Shown here: positions 1 to 6,854 of the stretch, one piece after another
Position numbering within the stretch: position 1 is the first letter of the stretch
Layout of the letters: every line of letters starts with the position of its first letter
Assembly: GCA_944392865.1 (NCBI GenBank)
Contig: CALXYD010000014.1
Coordinates: forward strand, 1 to 32,849
Length of the DNA: 32,849 nt
From: an uncultured Alphaproteobacteria bacterium
GTDB lineage: Bacteria > Pseudomonadota > Alphaproteobacteria > RF32 > CAG-239
Direction: 5' to 3'
Program-made: the position numbers and the translations under genes
Notes under the pieces: generated by a model
Seen by the model: only the letters and a program-made list of their open reading frames with translations
What the model was told of the DNA's origin: nothing
Databases searched by the model: none

Positions 1-4
1 ACAC

Positions 5-77
5 AATCGGACTCTTTGCAAGGCTTGAAATACATACAAGAAAAGCACCTCAAAAGGTGCATTATCAAAAATGGTGC
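5..77. repeat. Direct repeat copy 1 (tRNA-Thr 3'-flank-like)
   Basis: This 73-nt block matches 993-1065 without gaps. The 3' half is nearly identical: the terminator-like hairpin (GCACCT at 45-50, AGGTGC at 55-60) and the following bases up to TGGTGC differ at one position. The 5' half is only about 70 percent alike, but both copies begin with AATCGGACT. In copy 2 the final TGGTGC is the complement of the tRNA-Thr 3' end including CCA; in copy 1 no intact tRNA follows, although another ATCGGACT word, the T-arm word of tRNA-Thr, occurs at 94-101. It is either a decayed tRNA-plus-terminator duplication or an attachment-site-like duplication. Confidence 0.7.
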
Positions 78-289
78 GAGATACTATGCAATTATCGGAC
101 TAATTTCTATGATGATTTTAAGCTTTTGAGTAGAAAATTACGAGACATTCACAGATGCTAATTTTGCCTTATTAAATATCTCAGCAAAATAAGTTCATAA
201 TACATACAAAAATACCTATCTGCACAATCGTTCATAAGATACTTCTTTGTAAAAAACAAGTTTAACTAAAAATTCGGAAAATTTTTCTA

Positions 290-318
290 TTGACTCGTGT
301 TTGAAAATATGATATATA
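290..318 (+). promoter_or_regulatory. Probable sigma70 promoter for the RNA at 325-821
   Basis: TTGACT at 290-295 and TATATA at 313-318 are 17 bp apart; an overlapping TATAAT lies at 317-322. An A/T palindrome (GGAAAATTTTTC, 276-287) lies immediately upstream and could act as an UP element or operator. Transcription would begin near 325. No protein gene follows on this strand before a terminator at 797-821, so the product should be an RNA. Confidence 0.55.
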
Positions 319-324
319 TAATAC

Positions 325-821
325 TGTTATTTTATTATTTAACGACAAGGAGTGACAAAAAACTGATTCTTTTTATGTAAGGCATTAACATCATCACGCA
401 ACACCATGTGAGAAAAGTGACTGTGATGGTCGGATGTTAATTTTAAGGTAATTACTCTGATGAGGAGTAGTTGATTTTTATAGGTTAAACTAAGTATTTA
501 GATATTAGACTAGACTAAAAGTTTAGATATTGCTAAAGAAAGGGTTTAAGTATAAAGGTCGGGCTGCTTTATTATAGAATGAATATAAGCTTTGTCATGA
601 ATAGGATACGCAGCAATCAATCAGGAGGAGACTAGAAATGGGGTGCTTGCCAGTTTTAGTTTTTGATTGAAATAAGCGGAGAAATTATTATGCCAGGCAC
701 TGCCTCGTAACTGGTTCTGCAAACTTCTAGTTCTGGTGTTGGAATTAGAACCTAGTAGGACAAAAGAGCGAGAGAGAGAAATTCTTTATGAATTTTAGCT
801 CCCTTCGGGGAGCTTTTTTTT
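325..821 (+). ncRNA. Candidate structured non-coding RNA, about 500 nt, family not recognised
   Basis: The interval has a promoter at its start, an intrinsic terminator at its end and no convincing reading frame. Local helices visible by eye are 384-392 with 433-441, extended by 392-397 with 423-428; 450-457 with 465-472; GCTGC 563-567 with GCAGC 610-614; TCAATCA 617-623 with TGATTGA 664-670, enclosing 631-636 with 655-660; 713-716 with 749-752, enclosing 727-733 with 742-748; and 779-784 with 790-795. A TTTAGATATT word occurs twice near 500-535. I looked for tmRNA, RNase P, SRP and 6S hallmarks (T-loop, tag reading frame, GAAAGTCC core, SRP tetraloop core) and found none. The nearest downstream plus-strand gene has its own promoter, so this is probably a standalone RNA and not a leader. 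Exact ends are estimates. Confidence 0.5.
797..821 (+). terminator. Intrinsic terminator with UUCG tetraloop
   Basis: AGCTCCC (797-803) pairs with GGGAGCT (808-814) around a C(TTCG)G loop, followed by a run of eight T. This is a textbook rho-independent terminator and fixes the 3' end of the upstream RNA. Confidence 0.9.
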
Positions 822-823
822 GT

Positions 824-992
824 TTAACTTTTATTGTATCTAAGTGCGGATGATTTTTTTAATTCTTCAACATTACTGATTCCAATTATTTTCATTTTTA
901 TAGAATCCATACATTTTAGACTTAGAATATAAATATCTTGTGATTAAAAAGTCCGATAATTCTTTTAAAACCTTCAAATTAAAAACATCTAA
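824..992. other. AT-rich spacer without a recognised gene
   Basis: No start codon with a good SD and no long frame is present. On the minus strand two overlapping frames stay open for about 40 codons and end at roughly 832 and 880. They read like ordinary AT-rich sequence; a decayed gene end cannot be excluded. AGTCCGATAATT at 949-960 is the inverted counterpart of AATTATCGGACT at 90-101, another copy of the word family that marks the repeats here. Confidence 0.4.
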
Positions 993-1065
993 AATCGGAC
1001 TAATCGAAAGCCTTGGAATATATACAAAAAAAGCACCTCAAAAGGTGCATTATCAGAAATGGTGC
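993..1065. repeat. Direct repeat copy 2, overlapping the tRNA-Thr 3' end
   Basis: This is the ungapped partner of 5-77. It contains the minus-strand terminator of tRNA-Thr and its last six bases are the complement of the mature tRNA 3' end with CCA. The T-arm word AATCGGACT recurs at 993-1001 and, inside the intact tRNA, at 1076-1084, so the copy looks like part of a tRNA-plus-terminator unit. About 915 bp, containing only the candidate RNA, separate the two copies. Confidence 0.7.
1026..1048 (-). terminator. Terminator of tRNA-Thr
   Basis: On the minus strand GCACCT and AGGTGC (plus 1033-1038 and 1043-1048) form a six-pair stem with a four-base loop, followed by seven T. It lies about 12 nt past the CCA end of the tRNA. 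Confidence 0.75.
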
Positions 1066-1134
1066 CGCTAGTAAGAATCGGACTTACGACCCCGTCATTA
1101 CCAATGACGTGCTCTACCACTGAGCTATAGCGGC
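1060..1134 (-). tRNA. tRNA-Thr (anticodon GGT)
   Basis: The minus strand reads as a full cloverleaf: acceptor GCCGCTA/TAGCGGC, D-arm GCTC-loop-GAGC, anticodon stem CGTCA/TGACG with loop TTGGTAA (anticodon GGT, reading ACC and ACU threonine codons), variable loop GGGTC, and T-arm GTAAG-TCCGATT-CTTAC. The discriminator is A and CCA is encoded. A promoter at 1164-1191 and a terminator at 1026-1048 make it a single-gene transcript. Its T-arm and 3' flank are the source of the repeat words upstream. Confidence 0.97.
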
Positions 1135-1163
1135 GGTGTGCGCTTTCCTACGCAGTGGTTGTT

Positions 1164-1191
1164 AGCATAACCAAACTTTTTAGAAAATCAA
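1164..1191 (-). promoter_or_regulatory. Promoter of tRNA-Thr
   Basis: On the minus strand TTGATT (plus 1186-1191) and TATGCT (plus 1164-1169) are separated by 16 bp. The predicted start lies about 20 nt before the mature 5' end. Confidence 0.55.
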
Positions 1192-1272
1192 TAAAAATTT
1201 TTAAAAATATGTAATTTTTCACATTCCGACTGTTAGATGACTGAAATCCGGCTGGAGAAATGAATAATTTAT

Positions 1273-1301
1273 TTGAAAAAAATATCATTATCCGATATAA
1301 A
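1273..1301 (+). promoter_or_regulatory. Promoter of the coiled-coil gene-dusB-trkA operon
   Basis: TTGAAA (1273-1278) and TATAAA (1296-1301) have a 17-bp spacer. The start site would be near 1308, giving a leader of about 23 nt with AGGGGA as SD before the ATG at 1331. Confidence 0.6.
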
Positions 1302-1330
1302 GCATATTGTTGTGATTCAGGGGATTTTTT

Positions 1331-3406
1331 ATGACTGACAGCAGAAACACACATAAATATCAACGTCAAACAAGACCGGCGGAAAAGAACTTGCACTCTT
1401 TTTCTTTGCACCGTTTTTTGTGGCTTAGAAAAAATTTTATTTACTGCTTAGGAATAACCGCGCTCTTATGGATAGTCGGACTCGGCTATTATATTGAAAA
1501 TTTTATCGGCTGGCAAAGCGTTTTGGCTATTGCCCCCGGAGATTTCGGTGTTTTTGTTATATCTGTAACGACTCCGCTGTTTTTGCTTTGGTTTTTGTTG
1601 GCCTACATTGAACGCTCCGGCAGTTTAGATGCAAATGCCGACTTATTCCGGCAGTATATTGACAGCCTTCTGTATCCGGACGACGATGCTTCCAAACAGG
1701 CTAAAGCTCTGGCAAAGACTCTGCAAGAACAGGTACAATTATTGCAAAAAGAAAATAAAGCAGTTATAGAACAATCCGGCAAAATTAAAGATGATTTAAA
1801 CATGAGGCTGGAAGAACTAAGCAATATTTTGCAGTTGTTGGATAACTATTCCGCTTCCACTTTAACGGAGTTAAATGATGGTGTTAAAACTCTGGCGGAT
1901 AAATGCACCTATATTACCGATAAAACTACGGATTCGGTCAGCATGATGCGCACTTGTTCGGCCGATATTGCCGAGAATGCCTCTATGTTTTTAAGCCGGA
2001 TAAATCCTCTTTTAGATGAAATATCTGCGGTATCAGCCAAAGTTAAAAACAATATTTCCGATAACCAACAGAATCTGGCAGAGGTAAAAAAACAACTAGA
2101 ACAAAGCTCCGATATAAGCCAAAAGCATATTGAAAATATGCTGGCGAAGACTGCGGAAAACACTTTAAGAATCGAGCAGTCTTTTTATAAGACGGCAGAA
2201 GAATATGATGTTTTATACAAACGTTTGGATACAAGCATTTCCAGCCTTGAAGGACGCGTTGAAGAGCAAAAAAGGCTTATCGGGACACAGACAAAAGTTA
2301 TAGACCATAATTCCGATTTGCTTGCCAACAAACTATCCCGTTACGGCAAGGATATTTCTCAGGAAATTGATAAATTAGTCAAGAACTCCGTTGAGCTTGA
2401 AAAAATGACTAAAAAACAAATAAGCGCCTTAAAGACCGTCAATTCTGAGACAGGACGAGCCTTGCAGGGAATCGGTGATACCTTTGATGAAAAACGCGCC
2501 GATTTGGAACGTCGTTGCGAATATGCCGTCAACAGTATGCAAAATGTTGTTATAGCGCTTAACAAAGAAACGGATAAGCTTATTTCATTTACAAATTTGA
2601 CACAGGCGAAGAATTTTGATTTGCAAAACATAGCCGAAACACTTGTTGACAAGGTTACGGATATTAGCGGTAAATTAGCCTTAAAAACCGATGCTCTTAA
2701 GGATAAGGCGGTTGATGTTATTGATAAATTTACCGAGGCCAATGAGCTTATTAACCGTAGCACAGATAAAATAAATGCCTCTTCTTCCGTGCTGGTTTCC
2801 AACAGCAAAGAGGGCGTCAAACTCTTGGAAGAGCAAAGCATTTATATTAACAATGCGATGGCAAATATGGATAAGGTCAAGCAGAAACTTGATGTGTTGC
2901 GACTCGATGTAAAAAAATCCGCAGAAGAAATTACGGCCGCTTTAGCTGATTATGAAAAGCAGATGGAACAATACCAAAAAAGCCAGGTTTTGGCGCAAAC
3001 TCCGCTTACAGCTCCGCGTAAGGCAAATCAAGAACAACTACTTACCGCAGCAAAGAACATTAACGAATCCCTTTATATTTCAGGCATTAATGTTGAAAAA
3101 CTTTATGCCGGGGCAGATGTTTTTGATTTGTGGGAAGAATACCTCAATGGTAATACGGCGGCTTTTATCAACGTATTGTCTCAAAGATTGACGAAACGGC
3201 AAATTGCAACAATTCGTAAAGCTTTTGACGATAATGCGCCGTTTCACAACGCGGTTATCAATTATTTGTTCCTTATGGATGTATTGATAAAAGAAATCGC
3301 TGCGGCCGAAGGGCTGTCCCATAACGAATTGATTAACTTTGCCGTCAATGCTTCGTTGGATAAAATCTATTTTGTATTGATAAAAACACTAAATAATGCG
3401 GAATAA
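1331..3406 (+). CDS. Two-pass membrane protein with a long coiled coil, function unknown
   Basis: The product is 691 residues. A basic, polar N-terminus (1-33) is followed by two hydrophobic segments at about 36-54 and 72-93. From about 125 to 560 it is almost entirely charged heptad-like sequence rich in K, E, D, L and S, as expected of a coiled coil or helical-bundle rod. A linker with several Q and P near 550-585 precedes a more globular helical C-terminus (about 595-691). The topology suggests an inner-membrane anchor with a large soluble rod, probably cytoplasmic. Tape-measure, methyl-accepting and RmuC-like proteins share this look, but I see no signalling motif or nuclease motif. It is first in the transcript and its end abuts dusB (stop at 3404-3406, dusB start at 3408), so it is likely co-translated with dusB and trkA. 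I do not recognise the family. Confidence 0.85.
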   Translation: MTDSRNTHKYQRQTRPAEKNLHSFSLHRFLWLRKNFIYCLGITALLWIVGLGYYIENFIGWQSVLAIAPGDFGVFVISVTTPLFLLWFLLAYIERSGSLDANADLFRQYIDSLLYPDDDASKQAKALAKTLQEQVQLLQKENKAVIEQSGKIKDDLNMRLEELSNILQLLDNYSASTLTELNDGVKTLADKCTYITDKTTDSVSMMRTCSADIAENASMFLSRINPLLDEISAVSAKVKNNISDNQQNLAEVKKQLEQSSDISQKHIENMLAKTAENTLRIEQSFYKTAEEYDVLYKRLDTSISSLEGRVEEQKRLIGTQTKVIDHNSDLLANKLSRYGKDISQEIDKLVKNSVELEKMTKKQISALKTVNSETGRALQGIGDTFDEKRADLERRCEYAVNSMQNVVIALNKETDKLISFTNLTQAKNFDLQNIAETLVDKVTDISGKLALKTDALKDKAVDVIDKFTEANELINRSTDKINASSSVLVSNSKEGVKLLEEQSIYINNAMANMDKVKQKLDVLRLDVKKSAEEITAALADYEKQMEQYQKSQVLAQTPLTAPRKANQEQLLTAAKNINESLYISGINVEKLYAGADVFDLWEEYLNGNTAAFINVLSQRLTKRQIATIRKAFDDNAPFHNAVINYLFLMDVLIKEIAAAEGLSHNELINFAVNASLDKIYFVLIKTLNNAE

Positions 3407-3407
3407 A

Positions 3408-4376
3408 ATGACGAAAATTATCGGATTAAACAGCAATGTTTTTTTAGCGCCCATGGCCGGAATTACCGACTATCCGTTCCGAAAAGCCGTTGCAAATAAC
3501 AGAAATGTAAATCTATTTTCGGAAATGGTTGCAGTTAATGCAATTAACCGTAAGAATCCTAAGACCTACCGTATAGCTGATGTGCGCAATGAACCATATC
3601 CGGTTATTGTGCAATTAGTCGGAAACGACCCGTATTTATTTTCTGAGGCGGCAAAACTTGTTGCCGATTTAGGTGCCTATTCAATAGATATAAATATGGG
3701 ATGCCCGGTCAAAAAAATTGTTGCAAATAACTCCGGTTCCGCGTTGATGAAAGATTTATGCCTTGCGGGTAGAATTATTGAAAGCACGGTTCGTGCGACT
3801 CCGTTAAAAGTTTCGGTTAAATTTCGTAAAGGATGGGATAACGAATCGGTTAATGCACCTCAGTTTGCGCAAATGTGCGAAGCAAGCGGAGCGTCTTTTG
3901 TTACTGTTCACGGGAGAACACGGGCGCAAGGTTATTCGGGACAAGCGGATTGGGATATTATCGGAAAAGTTAAGGATGCCGTTAAAATTCCGGTTGTCGG
4001 AAACGGAGATGTTTCCTCTCCGCCTTTTGCCAAACAGGCTATGGAAAAGACAAAGGTTGATGCGGTTATGGTCGGGCGGGCGGCTTTGGGTAACCCATAT
4101 CTCCCGGGACAAATTGCCGATTATCTTGCTTCCGGAATACAATCAGCCCCCGTTTCTGCCGTGCAGGTAAAAGAAACTTTATTGCAGCAGTTAGCCGATA
4201 TGGCCGACTACTATGGAGAAAATATGGCCGTTGCGATTTCTCGCAAACACGTTTGTTGGTATTCAAAAAATTTTCGCGATGCTAAAAGATTTCGCGAGAC
4301 ATATACCAAAATATCTGATTATCCAACAGCCGTTCAAGCTATTAACGATTATTTTTCAGTTCAGGAAAGGGGCTAA
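3408..4376 (+). CDS. dusB: tRNA-dihydrouridine synthase, DusB/NifR3 family
   Basis: This flavoprotein reduces uridine to dihydrouridine in tRNA D-loops, using FMN and NAD(P)H. The family signature is intact: an FMN-binding LAPMAGITDYPFR near the N-terminus, the substrate-side segment DINMGCPVKKI with the catalytic cysteine in MGCP, VTVHGRTRAQGYSG, and the phosphate-binding VVGNGDV and DAVMVGRAALGNPY. The length, 322 residues, is normal. I start at 3408 and not at the in-frame ATG at 3396, because that one would overlap the upstream stop and adds residues beyond the usual N-terminus; neither has a strong SD, which suggests translational coupling. In many alphaproteobacteria nifR3 heads the ntrBC-ntrYX-trkA cluster. 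Here trkA follows after 4 nt and the ntr genes are missing. Confidence 0.95.
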   Translation: MTKIIGLNSNVFLAPMAGITDYPFRKAVANNRNVNLFSEMVAVNAINRKNPKTYRIADVRNEPYPVIVQLVGNDPYLFSEAAKLVADLGAYSIDINMGCPVKKIVANNSGSALMKDLCLAGRIIESTVRATPLKVSVKFRKGWDNESVNAPQFAQMCEASGASFVTVHGRTRAQGYSGQADWDIIGKVKDAVKIPVVGNGDVSSPPFAKQAMEKTKVDAVMVGRAALGNPYLPGQIADYLASGIQSAPVSAVQVKETLLQQLADMADYYGENMAVAISRKHVCWYSKNFRDAKRFRETYTKISDYPTAVQAINDYFSVQERG

Positions 4377-4380
4377 CATT

Positions 4381-5733
4381 ATGAGAATTTTGGTGGGCGG
4401 TGCAGGCAATGTCGGAAAAAGCATCGTGGATTATTTATCACAGGCAAATAATGATATTGTTGTTGCCGATATAAATAAAGACCAGCTCGATGAGCTGGCG
4501 AAAGAATTTGATGTCCAAACCATACAAGGCTCTATTTCCCATCCTGATATTATGGAAAAAATGGGCGCGAAGGGTGCGGATATTTTAATTGCCGTTACCG
4601 ATAATGATGAAGTCAACCTGATAGCCTGCCAGGTGGCACATACACTCTTTCAAATTCCCAAAAAAATTGCCCGCGTTGATTCTGAATATTTTTTAAATCC
4701 GCTTTGGAACACGCTGTATAGTGACAGAAATCTTCCGGTTGATTTGGTTATTTCTCCGGATGTTGAAATTGCAAAAGCTATATTGAATCTCATTGAAATT
4801 CCCGGAACCACCGCGGTTTTCCCTCTGGTTGACGATAAACTCTATTTATTATCGTTTAAATGCGCCCCAAACTGTCCGCTTATCAATACTGAAATCAGCG
4901 AAATAAAAAAATACTATAACAGTCCGGTTATTCATATCATACGGGAGCATAAAAGTTTCTTTGCCAAGTTGAATGAAACAATCCGCGCCGGAGATGAAAT
5001 ATTTATTCTGGTTGAACAGGATAAAGTCTTTGATACGCTCCATGATTTTGGGGTAATGATAAAACAAAACGAAAAAATACTTATTTTCGGCGGGAATGCC
5101 ATTTCTTATTATATTGCCGATGTTTTGGAAAAGGATGATGGGGTTGCCTCATGTAAAATTATTGAGGACAACAGCAAAATCGCGCGCAATTTAGCGGAAA
5201 ACCTTAATAATACCCAGATTATTAAAGGCGAAATGATGAGTGATGTTATTTTGGAGGAAGCCGATATTAAAAATGCGGATACGTCAATAGCGGTTACCGA
5301 ATATGATAAAGATAACCTTTTAGCCTCGCTTATTGCAAAAAAATATGGGGTGCCGCACACTTTATCTCTGGTCAACTCCAGGGCTTTTGACAGCTTAATT
5401 GATAGCGAACAAGACAACGTCATTGTTGACCGTTCGTTAATCACCACTTCGGCCATGTTACAAGATTTGCGTAAAGCAAAAATAAACAATGCCTATTGCT
5501 TAAAACGAGGAATGGGCGAAGTGTGGGAAGTCCGAATCGATAGTGACAGCCTTAACAGTGGCAAACGGATTGAAGAAATCAACTTGCCCGAAAAATGTAA
5601 AATCGGCGCAATTTATCGCAATGAGGAAATTATTTACCCCAAGTCGGACGATACCATTGAGGAAAACGATATTCTAATTGTTTTTGTTTCCCCCACGGCA
5701 ATGCGAAAAGCTGAAGAAATTTTCCGTTATTGA
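4381..5733 (+). CDS. trkA: Trk potassium uptake regulatory NAD-binding protein TrkA
   Basis: TrkA is the cytoplasmic gating subunit of the TrkH/TrkG potassium transporter. The 450-residue product shows the usual two tandem RCK units. The first has a clear Rossmann loop GGAGNVG at about 6-12 and the nucleotide-binding acidic residue D30 (VVADINKDQ), then a TrkA-C domain around 130-225. The second begins at about 227 with a degenerate loop (FGGNAISYYIA), then its own TrkA-C domain ending at PTAMRKAEEIF. The frame is open upstream to 4213, but AGGGG eight bases before ATG 4381 and the homologous N-terminus fix the start. It lies 4 nt after dusB. No trkH is visible in the window. The gene converges on the next one with a 4-nt gap and no obvious terminator. 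Confidence 0.95.
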   Translation: MRILVGGAGNVGKSIVDYLSQANNDIVVADINKDQLDELAKEFDVQTIQGSISHPDIMEKMGAKGADILIAVTDNDEVNLIACQVAHTLFQIPKKIARVDSEYFLNPLWNTLYSDRNLPVDLVISPDVEIAKAILNLIEIPGTTAVFPLVDDKLYLLSFKCAPNCPLINTEISEIKKYYNSPVIHIIREHKSFFAKLNETIRAGDEIFILVEQDKVFDTLHDFGVMIKQNEKILIFGGNAISYYIADVLEKDDGVASCKIIEDNSKIARNLAENLNNTQIIKGEMMSDVILEEADIKNADTSIAVTEYDKDNLLASLIAKKYGVPHTLSLVNSRAFDSLIDSEQDNVIVDRSLITTSAMLQDLRKAKINNAYCLKRGMGEVWEVRIDSDSLNSGKRIEEINLPEKCKIGAIYRNEEIIYPKSDDTIEENDILIVFVSPTAMRKAEEIFRY

Positions 5734-5737
5734 TATT

Positions 5738-6268
5738 TTAACGTCCCCGTCTATCCAAAATGATTCTGCCTATGCCGCGAATTATATCTCTGGTCGCTGC
5801 CCGCCTATTATATTCTCCATCTCTCATCTGTTCCCGACGAATCTCTCTATCGCCAGAACGATCATACGGTCCGGTCTGAAATCTGCGCATTTCCATACAG
5901 CTTCTTACTGTTGATACATAATTTTCGTCATAACGGCTGACGGCTTTGAATATAACTTTTCCTGTATCCCAATTGACATAGGCTCCTTCATACTTAACGC
6001 TAGCCCCTCTGGAGAGTTTTCTGTCATATACGTATTGTTCTTCATCATAGTTTCCATACTGCTCGGCTGCGGCAACCATAAAATCGGCACTTGCCTCCGT
6101 TTCCATATTTTCAGCCGGAGCATTATATATTTCTATTTTAGGTTCGGGGCTTTCCATTTCCTTTGCTTCACTTTTCTGCCCCATACCGGCTAACACCGTA
6201 ATTCCAGCAGCCAGCAATTCTCTTTTTAATAAAGGGTTACGGCGCGTTTTTTTAACTTTCTCAGACAT
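5738..6268 (-). CDS. Small probably exported protein, unknown function
   Basis: The 176-residue product starts at an ATG preceded by AAGGAG with seven bases between. A basic head (KKTRRNPLLKR) is followed by a short hydrophobic run (LLAAGITVLAGM, about 18-29) and a small-residue stretch, which resembles a signal peptide with a cleavage site near residues 33-35. The middle is acidic and rich in E, A and M; a central part (about 85-120) has GASVKYEGAYVNWDTGK and VIFKAVSRYDENYV, which could be a small beta domain; the tail is extremely arginine-rich (about 130-176: RREQMRDGEYNRRAATRD and onward). Only two cysteine/methionine-type features stand out, a single Cys near 123 being one. I know no family for it. 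It has its own likely promoter at 6304-6332 and converges on trkA. Confidence 0.75.
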   Translation of the reverse strand: MSEKVKKTRRNPLLKRELLAAGITVLAGMGQKSEAKEMESPEPKIEIYNAPAENMETEASADFMVAAAEQYGNYDEEQYVYDRKLSRGASVKYEGAYVNWDTGKVIFKAVSRYDENYVSTVRSCMEMRRFQTGPYDRSGDREIRREQMRDGEYNRRAATRDIIRGIGRIILDRRGR

Positions 6269-6303
6269 TAGTCTTCTCCTTTTCCTAACATTATCATAGA
6301 TTT

Positions 6304-6332
6304 ATAGTATCATATTTTTTACGTTCCGTAAA
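6304..6332 (-). promoter_or_regulatory. Possible promoter of the exported-protein gene
   Basis: On the minus strand TTTACG (plus 6327-6332) and TACTAT (plus 6304-6309) are 17 bp apart, about 35 nt before the ATG at 6268. The -35 match is only moderate. Confidence 0.4.
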
Positions 6333-6400
6333 GTATTTTTTGCGCCGTCTTTTATTGCTGCTGAGTGCTATGTGGAATAAAAAACGATTTTACTGATTAT

Positions 6401-6435
6401 AAAAAAAGAAAAAGCCTTGTAAAAACAAGGCTTTT
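6401..6435 (-). terminator. Terminator of tRNA-Gly
   Basis: AAAGCCTTGT (6411-6420) pairs with ACAAGGCTTT (6425-6434) around AAAA. On the minus strand the stem is followed by a U-rich tract (plus 6401-6413). It starts about 5 nt beyond the tRNA CCA end. Confidence 0.8.
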
Positions 6436-6439
6436 GAAT

Positions 6440-6514
6440 TGGAGCGGGCAATGGGATTCGGACCCACGACATCAACCTTGGCAAGGTTGCGCTCTACCCC
6501 TGAGCTATACCCGC
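6440..6514 (-). tRNA. tRNA-Gly (anticodon GCC)
   Basis: The minus strand gives acceptor GCGGGTA/TGCCCGC, D-arm GCTC/GAGC, anticodon stem CAACC/GGTTG with loop TTGCCAA (anticodon GCC, reading GGC and GGU), and T-arm GTGGG-TCCGAAT-CCCAT. The discriminator is T and CCA is encoded. A reading frame on the plus strand through this interval is only the antisense of the tRNA. Confidence 0.97.
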
Positions 6515-6689
6515 ATCGTTTTGCTTGGTTATTTCTAACATACTTATTTTTTATTGCAAGCAAAAAAACAACATTTTTAGCAAATTACATCTATCTTATT
6601 GTTTTTTCTTATGTATTTTTATATTTCCGTCCTTAATAAATTATATATAATTGCGTTTTATAATTTGTATAGTAAATTTTGGAGGAAAT

Positions 6690-6854
6690 ATGAAAAAAAA
6701 TATTGCTATTACATCAACGAAAGAAAGGCGCTTTGAAAAAGAAGCAAAGGCCTTGAAAAAAAATTTGGAAAAACGAAAAAAACAACAGGCAGAACTGGAA
6801 AATCTTAAAATAAACGCACAACAACCAAGGACTAAAAACAATGGACAAGATTAA
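6690..6854 (+). CDS. Small basic helical protein preceding murA, function unknown
   Basis: The 54-residue product begins at ATG 6690, preceded by GGAGG; the frame is open upstream only from a TTG without SD. It is lysine-rich and almost wholly predicted helix: ERRFEKEAKALKKNLEKRKK looks like a short amphipathic or coiled-coil segment, followed by a polar tail. It overlaps murA by 14 bases, with the murA ATG inside its last codons, so the two should be translationally coupled. Short genes of this kind with an L-x-x-N-L-x-x-R-K pattern occur near murA in other alphaproteobacteria as far as I recall, but no function is known to me. The upstream region has TATAAT-like boxes at 6646-6651 and 6659-6664 without a good -35. 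Confidence 0.7.
   Translation: MKKNIAITSTKERRFEKEAKALKKNLEKRKKQQAELENLKINAQQPRTKNNGQD

Noticed and set aside
72-101. Second tRNA gene on the minus strand at the left repeat
   Set aside because: Only the CCA-like end and a T-arm-like palindrome remain; acceptor spacing is wrong and no anticodon arm is visible.
325-821. tmRNA, RNase P, SRP or 6S RNA as the identity of the RNA
   Set aside because: I could not find a T-loop with CCA end, a tag frame, the GAAAGTCC-type P4 core, or an SRP domain IV core. Without a covariance search the family stays open.
1148-1411. 87-codon minus-strand frame ahead of the coiled-coil gene
   Set aside because: It runs over the promoters of both neighbours and the start of a well-supported gene, and its sequence is not protein-like.
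4213-4380. Longer N-terminus for TrkA
   Set aside because: It lies within dusB; the Rossmann start and SD place the ATG at 4381.
6439-6636. 65-codon plus-strand frame
   Set aside because: It is antisense to the tRNA-Gly gene; the first residues are simply the tRNA read on the wrong strand.
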